Part shown: piece after piece, positions 9,601-17,645 of the stretch | How positions within the stretch are numbered: the stretch's first letter is position 1 | Layout: each line of letters opens with the position of its first letter | Source of the DNA: RUG14300 sp964561145 | GTDB lineage: Bacteria > Bacillota > Clostridia > Christensenellales > CAG-1252 | NCBI GenBank assembly: GCA_964561145.1 | Contig: CAZLNZ010000011.1 | Location: forward strand, 15,889 to 79,888 | Direction of reading: 5' to 3' | Length of the DNA stretch: 64,000 bases | Position numbers and translations under genes: made by a program | The notes under the pieces: generated by a model | The model's database searches: none | What the model was told of the DNA's origin: nothing | The model's input: the letters and a program-made list of their open reading frames with translations, nothing else

Positions 9601-12600
9601 TAAATCCTTGGTTACTTCATAGTTTTCATAGCTGTTGATAAGAACTTCCGTTTCATAACTCTTCACACCGTTTTCATCGACAGAGGTCAACGAGGTATAA
9701 GTTGTAAGGAAAACATACTCCGGCAATACCGAGGAACCTTCCTCCTCGCTTCCGCCGTTTTCGACATCGAACATCAACACGAGTTTTATACTGTCCTCTG
9801 AAATATAAGATTGAATAACTGTTGCAACCCCGATATCCTCGATGGTTAACTCATCGCTAACCAAATCGTTTACAATTGCCGTAAACTCCAAAGAGTACAA
9901 TGAGGTATCAATATCAGGATACTTGCGAGTATCGTCATATAACTTTGTAAAGTCAAGAATAGATGTCTTTATGCTCACTCCGTCTTTAATCTTTTCAGAA
10001 TTAAATTCTTCACCGTCTTTAATGTAATAATTGGTATTGATTCTATCATAGAACTCCTTGGCATTCTTTGCGGAATAAACGATACCGTTTATATAGTAGG
10101 TGATATCAACGGAATCAACAATACTCTCGTCATTAATATTATAGTTAGGCTCTCTTCCGAACTCTTGTAGTTCTATCTTAAGTTTATTGTCCTCCTCATC
10201 CGATTGTACATAATTATCATCGTTTTTATGAGAAAGTTTATTGATTGTATTGAAGATGTTTCCTATAACAAGAGAGTTATCGCTTTCACTATCATAGGTA
10301 ATGTTAATCGAACCCTCGATATTGTCAAAAGCCGATTCTATTGCGTCGGATACTTGATTTTTAATATCGTCTACAGAGAACTCCTCCGAGAATATCCTGA
10401 TAAGCTTTGCAAGCTTTGTAATATCATCCTTGTTGATTAAAACCTCTGTGCCGAAACGTGCGTTATCGTCATAAGACTCTGAATAAAGCAATACCTTTGC
10501 CGTTAATATAACATTCTCCGGAAGGAATTTTCCAATTGTAAAGCCCTCTTCTCCGCCTGAAGATTTATTGAAAAATGCATAAAACTCAAGATCCAACCAC
10601 AATGATGACTTATCATCGCTCCAATCATAGTCTACGGTAAGTATTTCAAGCTTATTGATATAATCGCTTGCACTACCCGCTCCGGAACTCAAGAAATCGA
10701 GCTTTCCGCTCGAGTTAATTAAGTCTGCAAGAGAAGAACCCGATAAAGATACCTTTAGGTCCTGAAGACTCTTAGCGGAATCCTTATATAGACCTTCGAC
10801 ATATTCACCGTCTTCGTCGTAATAGCCCTTAAAGTTTATACTATCCTCGCTTACAAGATCATCCAACCCGCCATCTCCGAAAAGTGCGGAAGACGAAAGC
10901 TTATTCTTAAGGTAATACTTCGAACTAAGGTCTGACAAGAACTCGTCACCCGATTCGGGATTGTACTTGTTGATGACGATATCATAATCCTCCGGTGAAG
11001 CTTCGGTATCTCCGTACTCTACAATGCGGATATCCGTATTGTAAATATTTACAAACAGTGCTTGAGTTTCCTCAATAGTAAGTCTATCTTCCAATGTTAG
11101 ATATGTACTTTCCTCTATCTTTTTAGTGGAAATACCATAAACCACCTCATATATACTTGGAAGAATAACGCTACCGACATTGTTGCCTTCACCATCGGTA
11201 TCGGAGAAACCGATTGTACAATACAATGTATCGCTTACGGTATCAAACACATTTGCGAAACCCTCTTCGAGCTGTGAGGTAATACTCTCAACGCTAAATT
11301 CGTTTTCTACGCCCAAGGACTCTATCATTTTTTGAATGACTGCGATTACCCTTTCTGTATTATCCTCGTCATATTTGTTAATTCTGAATTGGGTGTTTCC
11401 TGCTTCCTCTCCGCCTACATAACGTTTAACGACGGTTCCCTCTTCATCGACAAGGTCTGCAACATACATCTCTACAGCAAGACAAAGCTTTTCGGGCAGT
11501 GCCTTAGACAGGGCGTCAAGTAAATCGTTGTCATCGGCATTTTGTTGGGTTAACAGCTTAACAATATCTATCGATGCTTGGATGTCCAACTTGTAAACAT
11601 TTTTGACACCGCTAGTTAAAACCTTTTCTTCGTCCGAAGAATTAATATACGAAACCTTATATACGCTTTCATGAGAATACTCGGAAATTAGAATTTGATC
11701 AAAGGAAATCATATCCAAAAGGTCTTCGCTTTCATCTTCACCCTCGTCACCTGCTTCCGCAGTATCTCCGTCTTTGTCAAAAAGTCCGTTCTTTATCGCA
11801 TCTCCGACAAGGGTGGTTAGCTGACCTTCGTGCATAAAGACTTTCATTTTAGCGTTTTCACGATAGGTAACCTTAGACAACTCGATTACGGAGGGCAGCT
11901 CATCCATCGTTTCGTTATCCAAAAGATTGTGCTCGTTCCAATAATCTCTATCGACGCCGTAATTGACGGACAATTGATCGTACAATGAATCTAAAGACTC
12001 CTTATTGGAGCTCCCCAATGCCTCGTCAATCAAGCAACGAAGGGTAGTCAAAAATTCGTGAGGAGTTACGCTATCCTCAATGTGTTCGGGATCATACATT
12101 CCCATCAAGGTTAGCATTCCTTGAATATGTGCCATTCTCAAGGTTGTACTGCCCTCTTCGTTTGAAACAAAATCCACGGGGATATATCCGTCAATGGTCT
12201 TGAACACGCCGTTTACAAGCTGATTCACTTGAACGAATATCGAAGGTACTTCGACGTCCACGCCAAAACTGTCGTCGATTCTATCCTCCTCGTATTCCTC
12301 GGCATAGCATACATTACGCCCTCTCAGCTCTTCTCCGTTATTCTCTTCATTCTCGTCTTTATCTTCAAACAAATTCAAACCGTTGGTAAGAGCGTTGATA
12401 ACCCTTTTCAAATTAGTCTGTTGCTTTTCGTTATAATTATTAATGGAAAGCTCCGACTCCTTACTTTCGTTTAAGGGATATACACTTAAGGATATGTACA
12501 GGTTCTTTGGTAATATTTTTTCAACGACACCGATAATAGCCTCGGCATTAGATACCTGCTCTTTAAGCATCGGTACTGCGATAGCGTTGACAAGCTCCTT

Positions 12601-13419
12601 AACCTTCAATTCAATAACAGCAGATAGCTTAACGGATTCGTTAAAAGTCTCTGAGCTGCTTTCCTCCGTAAATACCGTGGTCATTTGAGGAATGCCTACA
12701 AACTCAGCCAATTTCACATCCTTAAGTTCCTCGCTATACCGGGATAAATCAAGATTGTTGACAAGGTTATTGATTACCTCGCCCACGACCGCTGCAAGCT
12801 GATTGGCTGTAACCTCGAATGTTGTATAGGTCAAATCCTCCCCTTCTGTATAGGGATAATCCTTTAAAGAGGAGAAATCGAATGAGAGCTTTTTAAACAA
12901 TGCGGTCAAGGTTTCATCTGATTCATCGTTATCCTCTGCTGCAGCGATTTCATCGCTGTTAAAGTCATCACCATTATCCTCGACCTCTCCGCCCAAGTTA
13001 ATGGAATCGGTAATATCCCTTACAGTGATGTTATAACGATTATCTGTCATATATTGCTCGAGAGTAATATCCGCCCTTTCCTCATCGCTTAAAGCATTAT
13101 ATTCGTCTGTTAATTCCTCATCGGTTTTAATGGTCTGATATAAAGCACTATTAAGGGATTTATGAAAATCGTCGAGATCCTTTTCGGTATATTCATTGGT
13201 GACAAGTTTGCTTCTGTCACTCTTATAAACTCCCCTTACCAAGGAAAGGGTTTCCGACAAAGTAACGCCGCCAATCTTAGGACTGACGACCTTATTAAAA
13301 GCAACATTGGCTCCGACAAAGATACCGACCGTAAATAAAACGACTATAACAAGGCAAACCAAACAACATGTCAAACAAGCATGTGAGTTTCTTGCTCTTC
13401 CTTTCTTAACTCTAGGCAT
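6688..13419 (-). CDS. Giant membrane-anchored repeat protein (about 2243 residues)
   Basis: The start at 13419 is chosen because GGAGGT lies 6 bases upstream; a GTG at 13440 in the same frame lacks a site. A short basic N-terminus (MPRVKKGRARN) is followed by one transmembrane segment (about residues 12-38, with several Cys), so nearly the whole protein should be outside the cell. The rest is acidic and repetitive. A strand motif of the type (I/L)-(L/M)-P-(E/D/K)-x-hydrophobic recurs seven times, near residues 300, 640, 960, 1235, 1615, 1935 and 2155. Each is followed by a T-x-V-x-(I/L)-N strand and a helix of about 30 residues. A second motif such as VFEYLTNG precedes a variable stretch in several units. 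No enzyme motif is visible. It might be a structural surface protein; an AsmA-like role in lipid transfer is only a guess from the layout. It is transcribed divergently from dnaA. Confidence 0.8.
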   Translation of the reverse strand: MPRVKKGRARNSHACLTCCLVCLVIVVLFTVGIFVGANVAFNKVVSPKIGGVTLSETLSLVRGVYKSDRSKLVTNEYTEKDLDDFHKSLNSALYQTIKTDEELTDEYNALSDEERADITLEQYMTDNRYNITVRDITDSINLGGEVEDNGDDFNSDEIAAAEDNDESDETLTALFKKLSFDFSSLKDYPYTEGEDLTYTTFEVTANQLAAVVGEVINNLVNNLDLSRYSEELKDVKLAEFVGIPQMTTVFTEESSSETFNESVKLSAVIELKVKELVNAIAVPMLKEQVSNAEAIIGVVEKILPKNLYISLSVYPLNESKESELSINNYNEKQQTNLKRVINALTNGLNLFEDKDENEENNGEELRGRNVCYAEEYEEDRIDDSFGVDVEVPSIFVQVNQLVNGVFKTIDGYIPVDFVSNEEGSTTLRMAHIQGMLTLMGMYDPEHIEDSVTPHEFLTTLRCLIDEALGSSNKESLDSLYDQLSVNYGVDRDYWNEHNLLDNETMDELPSVIELSKVTYRENAKMKVFMHEGQLTTLVGDAIKNGLFDKDGDTAEAGDEGEDESEDLLDMISFDQILISEYSHESVYKVSYINSSDEEKVLTSGVKNVYKLDIQASIDIVKLLTQQNADDNDLLDALSKALPEKLCLAVEMYVADLVDEEGTVVKRYVGGEEAGNTQFRINKYDEDNTERVIAVIQKMIESLGVENEFSVESITSQLEEGFANVFDTVSDTLYCTIGFSDTDGEGNNVGSVILPSIYEVVYGISTKKIEESTYLTLEDRLTIEETQALFVNIYNTDIRIVEYGDTEASPEDYDIVINKYNPESGDEFLSDLSSKYYLKNKLSSSALFGDGGLDDLVSEDSINFKGYYDEDGEYVEGLYKDSAKSLQDLKVSLSGSSLADLINSSGKLDFLSSGAGSASDYINKLEILTVDYDWSDDKSSLWLDLEFYAFFNKSSGGEEGFTIGKFLPENVILTAKVLLYSESYDDNARFGTEVLINKDDITKLAKLIRIFSEEFSVDDIKNQVSDAIESAFDNIEGSINITYDSESDNSLVIGNIFNTINKLSHKNDDNYVQSDEEDNKLKIELQEFGREPNYNINDESIVDSVDITYYINGIVYSAKNAKEFYDRINTNYYIKDGEEFNSEKIKDGVSIKTSILDFTKLYDDTRKYPDIDTSLYSLEFTAIVNDLVSDELTIEDIGVATVIQSYISEDSIKLVLMFDVENGGSEEEGSSVLPEYVFLTTYTSLTSVDENGVKSYETEVLINSYENYEVTKDLFDRIKLLQDVLNIDFGFSLEDLTGHISDGIKAVFEEYFAAFGDVETGEDYIKLPTVFEYLTNGTLIAGEYDSTKKMFELYDKDKGYHYAVNDGIVGYSDGISFRAISVKDSVGNIVDAVAENRNKLLGYVKYDSLGHESFVVIQTHPEDLMADLREFGKMPTETKVSVNIGDKLGYYDAEYSTFKYSTATEATTTYRGIGLSYTSDSDSYHEPKTGAEGDYYYDDAAAFLNLVNRNYYVKPEEEITLSNLSDQMVIKSSMFDFNKLYNDNRDYESIVNELTGARLTAISNGFYESGISIDGGHAEIVQMHIFSGENKINGYVYLRTTVRVSLINGINSNILPEYLYVACYTNIDPETDESIRYSTELVINDFGYTDSATTLEARVNSTNEFLARLDSLKSNFNVSYNMSMDNIKVTLKDKFSDIFENKLSIFGEIKIENDAIIIPNVFEYLTQGMLVKENGETVYKSGDGYRMLELDGEQTSPEVFRNRLRELGRNDILNSDGSMSVWVDGKPYAGIDKLLYNDNSSNLSADAFYSEMQAYYFLKNEVKSTTFTSGGDELSNLTGDLAGVFNLTGNSNVAEDGSFIAAYMRCGLYNYNGEQKAPKLSDKALAALINEQSSIDLTAINSVNGVSITSIKITNVSAKTQTIEITAKVITDGSSIMPEFFYLTTITTRTLGEGDPSYSTTVTLNRFSQNDFLSFKNNIEHIAEVGFKGKIDSDGVATAVEDALKSLLDDKLASYQNGFGEYAVEDRNTSGFGYIEFKNIYDVLVEKTGATKTETSSKDIQKVIYKLHNVNTQLLVNEGKAEYTIGLDYMTDRNMAWILSKTTNLDVCQTIIFTDTNGNYEGYESILQGHEANFAFANGVNYIFSTVKVNASSIGSNVSLLPDNIYASVLVDGDNNVKYAFLNDFNASEQALFESFVEDDSNDLDVKGEIQEKLAALKTLYSFNDASYEQGDFINYFGKLVKNS

Positions 13420-14034
13420 ACCAATACCTCCAATAAACACTAAAGAAACGCTATATTCTAAAAGGAATAATTGCTATTACATTACCCCCGACAAGCATTT
13501 CAATATATATGTAATATAATACAAACTTAGTGCAGCTTATCGTAAATAACCCTTAACTGCAAGCTTTACTACTATATAATATAGCTTGAACACAGTATAA
13601 CATAAACCTTGATTCATTGCAAATATAATAATAAATATTATTATATGCCGCAAATGTGTACTTTTGACGAAAAACATATTTGAAAAATAACAGCACATCC
13701 GCAGAAGTGTCGAAAAACAATGGTATTAAGTTGAGAATTCCGAATTAAAAAAGTGTTTTTTTATAGTGATTAGAATTCTAGGAAAAAGTCTCGAGTGACG
13801 TAATGTGTAATAATTCGGCATAGCCGAAATGCGGAGGATTGTAACCAATGTTTCTTTGCGTAGGGTATTATTTTGGCAATCATCTTCTGCAAAACGATAA
13901 TAAAATACTGAACTTTTCTTTTTGGAAAAAAGTATTGATTTCACACATATTATACTTGAAAAAATGTCGCTTTTTTATTATAATATATAGTAGGGAATAA
14001 TATTATTCTCAAGTATCAACAAAGGAAACTGTCA
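13420..14034. other. Putative replication-origin region upstream of dnaA (no gene)
   Basis: About 600 AT-rich bases separate the divergent giant gene and dnaA. I see A/T clusters at 13555-13650 and 13960-14010, the inverted repeat TTCGGC-ATA-GCCGAA at 13814-13828, and EcoRI-like GAATTC repeats. I found no clear TTATNCACA box on either strand. Assignment as oriC rests only on position beside dnaA-dnaN. A 72-codon frame inside has no ribosome binding site or family resemblance and is not called. Confidence 0.45.
13956..13984 (+). promoter_or_regulatory. dnaA promoter
   Basis: TTGAAA at 13956-13961, a 17-base spacer and TATAAT at 13979-13984 would give a leader of about 45 bases before the dnaA ATG. 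AAAGGAAA near 14021-14028 serves as the ribosome binding site. Confidence 0.7.
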
Positions 14035-15396
14035 ATGAATAACAATACGGACATCAATCTTCTTTGGGAAGTCGTCAAACAAAAGCTTTCTTCCTCGCCT
14101 AAAATCAGTGCGATTGCTTTTACTATTTACTTCAACGATTTGAAGCCTTATACCGTTAGAGGTAATACCCTAATTCTTTTGGCATCTCTTGAAGCCCACA
14201 GAAAATATATCAATTCCACATTTAGAAAGCAACTGCTCGAAGCATTAAAGGAAGCGGATTCGCCCTATGACGATTATGCAATTATTCTAAAGGAAGAAGC
14301 CGACAACATAGAGCCGATGGAACCTATACAAGAGGTTCCCGTAGATGTTTATCAAGACAGCATTCCCTTTACAAAAGAATACACCTTTGACACCTTCGTT
14401 GTCGGTGATAGTAATAAACTTGCGGCAATGACTTGTGTGGCAATTGCAGAAAATCCCGGTGATATTTACAATCCTCTTTTCATTTACAGTCGCCCGGGCC
14501 TCGGCAAAACCCACCTACTTAACGCTATAGGAAATTATCTTATTTCCCACAATCCGGGGCTCAAAGTGCTGTATATCACTGCGGAAAATTTCACCAATGA
14601 TTACATATACAGCATTAGAAATAACAAGAATGCGGATTTTATCAAGCTTTTTAATGAAAAATACCGAAATCAAGACGTTCTTATGCTCGATGACGTGCAA
14701 TTTCTTGAAAAAGCTGAAAAAACTCAAGAAGCACTCTTCCATATTTTCAATGACCTTTTCGCAAAGAAAAAGCAAATTATCATTTCATCCGATCGTCCCA
14801 TCAAGAATCTGACATTCTTCGATGAAAGATTGTCATCTCGCTTTGCATCGGGTATAACGGTCAACATCGAAACCCCTTCTTTTGAGGATAGAGTTGCAAT
14901 CCTTCAAAAGAAAACCTATGCTTACAGGTTCCAAATAAGCAGAGAGGTTATGTATTACCTTGCCGATATCGAAAGAACAAATATCAGAGTATTGGAGGGC
15001 ATGCTTAAAACCGTAGGAATGTATTCAAGACTTGTCAATCATCCTGCCGATACCGTCGATTTTGCAAAGGAAGCTTTGCGTGACACCGCCAACAACTCGG
15101 AGGACAGTGTAACGATCGAACGTATCATGGAAGCCACGGCAAAGTATTTCAACAAAACGGTTGAGGAATTGACCGTTCCCAGCCGAGCCAGTGAAATACT
15201 TGTCCCGAGGCAGTATGCAATGTACGTAATCACAATGATGATGCCGAATATTCCCCTTTCCACTATTGGAAAATACTTCCACAAAGAACATACAACCGTA
15301 ATGCACGCTAGGGACAAGGTTGAAAGACTTCTTCAATCCGACGAGAAGGCAAAACTCATTGTTGACGACATAAAGAACCTTGTTTTGAACAAATAG
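14035..15396 (+). CDS. dnaA: Chromosomal replication initiator DnaA, divergent motifs
   Basis: The 453-residue product has all DnaA domains: a short domain I (1-85), an acidic linker (85-112), the AAA+ domain (about 113-335) and the DNA-binding domain IV (about 345-453). Walker B (DVLMLDDVQF), the arginine finger segment (DERLSSRF) and the sensor-II region (TNIRVLEGML) are present. Two motifs are unusual. Walker A reads SRPGLGKT at 152-159, where Ser152 replaces the usual first Gly of GGVGLGKT. The domain IV signature reads HKEHTTVMHA (416-425) in place of the usual GRDHTTVIHA. The ATP-binding Lys158 and Thr159 remain. DnaA binds origin DNA and opens it to start replication. dnaN follows 216 bases downstream. 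Confidence 0.97.
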   Translation: MNNNTDINLLWEVVKQKLSSSPKISAIAFTIYFNDLKPYTVRGNTLILLASLEAHRKYINSTFRKQLLEALKEADSPYDDYAIILKEEADNIEPMEPIQEVPVDVYQDSIPFTKEYTFDTFVVGDSNKLAAMTCVAIAENPGDIYNPLFIYSRPGLGKTHLLNAIGNYLISHNPGLKVLYITAENFTNDYIYSIRNNKNADFIKLFNEKYRNQDVLMLDDVQFLEKAEKTQEALFHIFNDLFAKKKQIIISSDRPIKNLTFFDERLSSRFASGITVNIETPSFEDRVAILQKKTYAYRFQISREVMYYLADIERTNIRVLEGMLKTVGMYSRLVNHPADTVDFAKEALRDTANNSEDSVTIERIMEATAKYFNKTVEELTVPSRASEILVPRQYAMYVITMMMPNIPLSTIGKYFHKEHTTVMHARDKVERLLQSDEKAKLIVDDIKNLVLNK

Positions 15397-15612
15397 GTTG
15401 AAAATTGAACACGTTACGCACAAGTTGCGCACCGCTTTTCAACAAGGTTTAAACAATACAAAACGTACTAGAAAGGCATATATTGTTTCCCGAGAAACTA
15501 ATCGACACAATTTGTTGTGGTTTTCGGAGAAATGCACATATTAACCGTCATTATAATTATTTTGACGATGATAAACTAAAAGAAATAAAAAAAGCTTAAA
15601 AGGAGAACGGCT
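15397..15612. other. dnaA-dnaN intergenic region with imperfect inverted repeats
   Basis: This AT-rich spacer holds GTTACGCACAAGTTGCGCAC near 15411-15430 and an imperfect hairpin in which CCGAGAAAC (from about 15490) faces GTTTTCGG, with CACAA/TTGTG nested inside. No gene fits. The repeats could be DnaA or clamp-gene regulatory sites, but none matches a canonical DnaA box. Confidence 0.35.
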
Positions 15613-16719
15613 ATGAAGCTTAGATGTGACGGACTTGCATTATCAGAAGCAGTTTTAAAAGTAGCAAAGGCTATATCGATTAAGAAAAACAATACCGTAT
15701 TAGAGGGTATTAAGCTTACAGCGGCAGACGGTTTCTTGACCTTGACCGCAACAGACCTTGAAATCACCATAAGCAAGAAAATTGTTGCAGATGTTAAAAT
15801 CGAAGGTGAAGTTCTTGTTACGGGAAAAGTCTTTGCAGAGTATGTAAAGAGTCTTGATCACGAGGTAATTGAACTGGAATGTACCGATTCTAAAAACATT
15901 GCAATTCATTATGGTGACAACCAAGTATTTATTAAACTGATGGATGTTTCCGCATACCCTGCTATAGATGAAGTCGAGAACGATAGCGAATTGGAATTAA
16001 AGAAAGAGGATTTGAAGGATATTATCAACAAAACTGTTTTTTCAGCATCTATAGAGGATGGCAGACCTATATTGAAAGGTTGTTTGTTTGAAGTTTCCGA
16101 CGATAGACTTACCGTCGTTGCACTTGACGGCTACAGACTTGCACTTTGTAATAAAAATATTGTTAGTGGTACAAAGGATAAAGCCAACTATGTTATTCCT
16201 GCAAGAAGTTTGGCTGAGATTGCAAAATTTATCGACGAGGGTGAGGAAAGTGTCAAGCTTGTTTTCGGTCATGATAAGCTTTATGTCAATATCAACAATA
16301 CCATTGTTATAAGCCGTTTGATTATGAGCGAGTTTATCAATTATCGTAACATATTGACCAGTGGTTTCACAACTTCTGTTACCTTCAATAAAGCTCAATT
16401 CTATGAAAGCGTATATAGGGCTACAATAATGAGCAAAGCAGGCAAAAACAACCTTGTAAAGGTTGAGGTTAAGGAAAATACAATGCTTATTGACAGTACA
16501 AGCGAAATGGGTGTTGTTCATGAAACAATTCCTGCTGATGTTGACGGAAAGGAAACGCTTATATGTTTCAACGGAAAATATCTCCTAGATTTCCTCAATG
16601 TTGTTGATGATGAATTTGTCAAAATGAACGTTAAGACAAGCAATTCGCCTTGTATCTTCAATCAAGTGGAAGGAGACGATTACCTGTTCCTTATCTTACC
16701 TATGAGGATAACTTATTAA
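15613..16719 (+). CDS. dnaN: DNA polymerase III beta sliding clamp
   Basis: The 368-residue product matches the normal clamp length and shows three repeated clamp folds. Recognisable segments are the N-terminal hydrophobic start, VLEGIKLTAADGFLTLTATD (about 34-53), RPILKGCLFE and VALDGYRLALC (about 150-185), and the conserved C-terminal FLILPMRI. The ring encircles DNA and tethers the polymerase and repair enzymes. AAGGAG lies 8 bases before the ATG. Its position after dnaA is the usual bacterial order, but recF and gyrB do not follow here. Confidence 0.97.
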   Translation: MKLRCDGLALSEAVLKVAKAISIKKNNTVLEGIKLTAADGFLTLTATDLEITISKKIVADVKIEGEVLVTGKVFAEYVKSLDHEVIELECTDSKNIAIHYGDNQVFIKLMDVSAYPAIDEVENDSELELKKEDLKDIINKTVFSASIEDGRPILKGCLFEVSDDRLTVVALDGYRLALCNKNIVSGTKDKANYVIPARSLAEIAKFIDEGEESVKLVFGHDKLYVNINNTIVISRLIMSEFINYRNILTSGFTTSVTFNKAQFYESVYRATIMSKAGKNNLVKVEVKENTMLIDSTSEMGVVHETIPADVDGKETLICFNGKYLLDFLNVVDDEFVKMNVKTSNSPCIFNQVEGDDYLFLILPMRITY

Positions 16720-16759
16720 TGGTCTTATAAAGGTTAAAATGTAATATAAGTAGTTTTAG

Positions 16760-16793
16760 AAAAGGGTAATAATTAGCTTATTGCTCTTTTTTT
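16760..16793 (+). terminator. Terminator after dnaN
   Basis: AAAAGGGTAATAA pairs with TTATTGCTCTTTT (two G-T wobbles, loop TTAGC) and is followed by a run of T. It begins 40 bases after the dnaN stop. Confidence 0.8.
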
Positions 16794-16810
16794 GTTGAGT
16801 TATATAATTT

Positions 16811-16867
16811 ACACCCGAAAGGGTGTAAATTGATGTGTTGATGCGATTTTTGCACCCGATAGGGTAT
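16811..16867. promoter_or_regulatory. Orphan pair of HipB-type operators
   Basis: ACACCCGAAAGGGTGT (16811-16826) and GCACCCGATAGGGTAT (16852-16867) are 16-bp dyads whose starts are exactly 41 bases apart. The same dyad at the same spacing occurs three times before the HipBST-type genes at 24665-24762. No hip gene follows here; a T-rich stretch and repeat DNA do. They may be a relic of a lost locus or sites used in trans. Confidence 0.65.
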
Positions 16868-17013
16868 AGTTTTTTGTTTTTTTTTTAGAACATGTAGCTA
16901 CGACAACTTTCTTTGCTACAATTTCCCAGGCTTGTTCCTCTGTCACAATCCACCGCTCCTTATGTCACTCGGGGCACTATTGTTGACAATTTGTTATAGA
17001 ATAATACTATCTT

Positions 17014-17265
17014 ATTGTAGGGCGGGGGCTCGTCTCCCGCCGAAATCCATGTTTACACTACGGTGTGTACCACACCTACAGTCCCTCCGTCTTTTCTCTT
17101 CGCTCAAATCTACCTCCCCTTACACGGACCAATGCGAGGCTTTTTCTGCGGATTCTAATTCATCATACGTAGTGCGGGCAAGGCTTACACCGCATCCTTA
17201 CAAAACAACAGACATAAAAGTAAATAAATGCTACTAAAAAATGAAAAACGCAGGAGCATACATCT
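17014..17265 (+). repeat. Interspersed repeat family 2, copy 1
   Basis: This noncoding segment is closely similar to 30783-31030. It starts with ATTGTAGGGCGGGGGCTCGT, where GGCGGG pairs with CCCGCC, and contains a second hairpin (GGTGTG-TAC-CACACC). It ends exactly where a family 1 repeat begins. A partial start copy lies at 17545-17570. A 101-codon frame inside is not kept in the second copy, so it is not a gene. Confidence 0.75.
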
Positions 17266-17471
17266 AAATGTCATACTGATCGGAAAGAATGCGGTACAAT
17301 ATATTCACAAATAATCCAAATGACAAAGCCACATCTAGAAAATATTGCATACCAATTCTGCAATATCAACCTAATATATACAGCCAAATATTCTAAAATG
17401 TCATACTGAGCGAAAGGCGAAGCCTGAAGTCGAACCCCGTAGGGGCGATGTTCGACATCGGTATCTCATCC
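17266..17471 (+). repeat. Interspersed repeat family 1, full copy
   Basis: A full unit has two copies of TGTCATACTGAGCG-like sequence about 130 bases apart. The second leads into a core with small hairpins (AAGGCGAAGCCT, CCCCGTAGGGG, CGATGTTCGACATCG) and ends in GGTATCTCATCC. The same layout recurs in both orientations across 17-27 kb. Confidence 0.85.
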
Positions 17472-17574
17472 TTGTTATTATTATATATTGCAAGTTAGAG
17501 ATTGTTTTCTTGTAAGTTATCGTTATCATTACAACATCATACATTGTAGGGCGTGGCTATCCTCCCGCCGTATC

Positions 17575-17604
17575 AAAAAAAGCCGCCTTCGTGTAAAGGC
17601 AGGC
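17575..17604 (-). terminator. Terminator of the DUF234 ATPase gene
   Basis: On the minus strand, a stem of GCC-x-GCCTT against AAGGCGGC with a 6-base loop is followed by seven T. It lies about 40 bases after the stop codon at 17646. Confidence 0.65.
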
Positions 17605-17645
17605 GTTTTATGAATTTTTAAGTATTGATGCGTTAAAGCACATTA

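Noticed and set aside
13726..13944. 72-codon minus-strand frame in the origin region
   Set aside because: It has no ribosome binding site, unremarkable composition and no family match; the region fits a control or origin spacer better.
13420..14034. Canonical DnaA boxes
   Set aside because: I looked for TTATNCACA and its complement and found no convincing match, so no boxes are annotated.
16932..17237. 101-codon frame in the family 2 repeat
   Set aside because: The homologous repeat at 30783 does not keep the frame, so it is not under coding selection.
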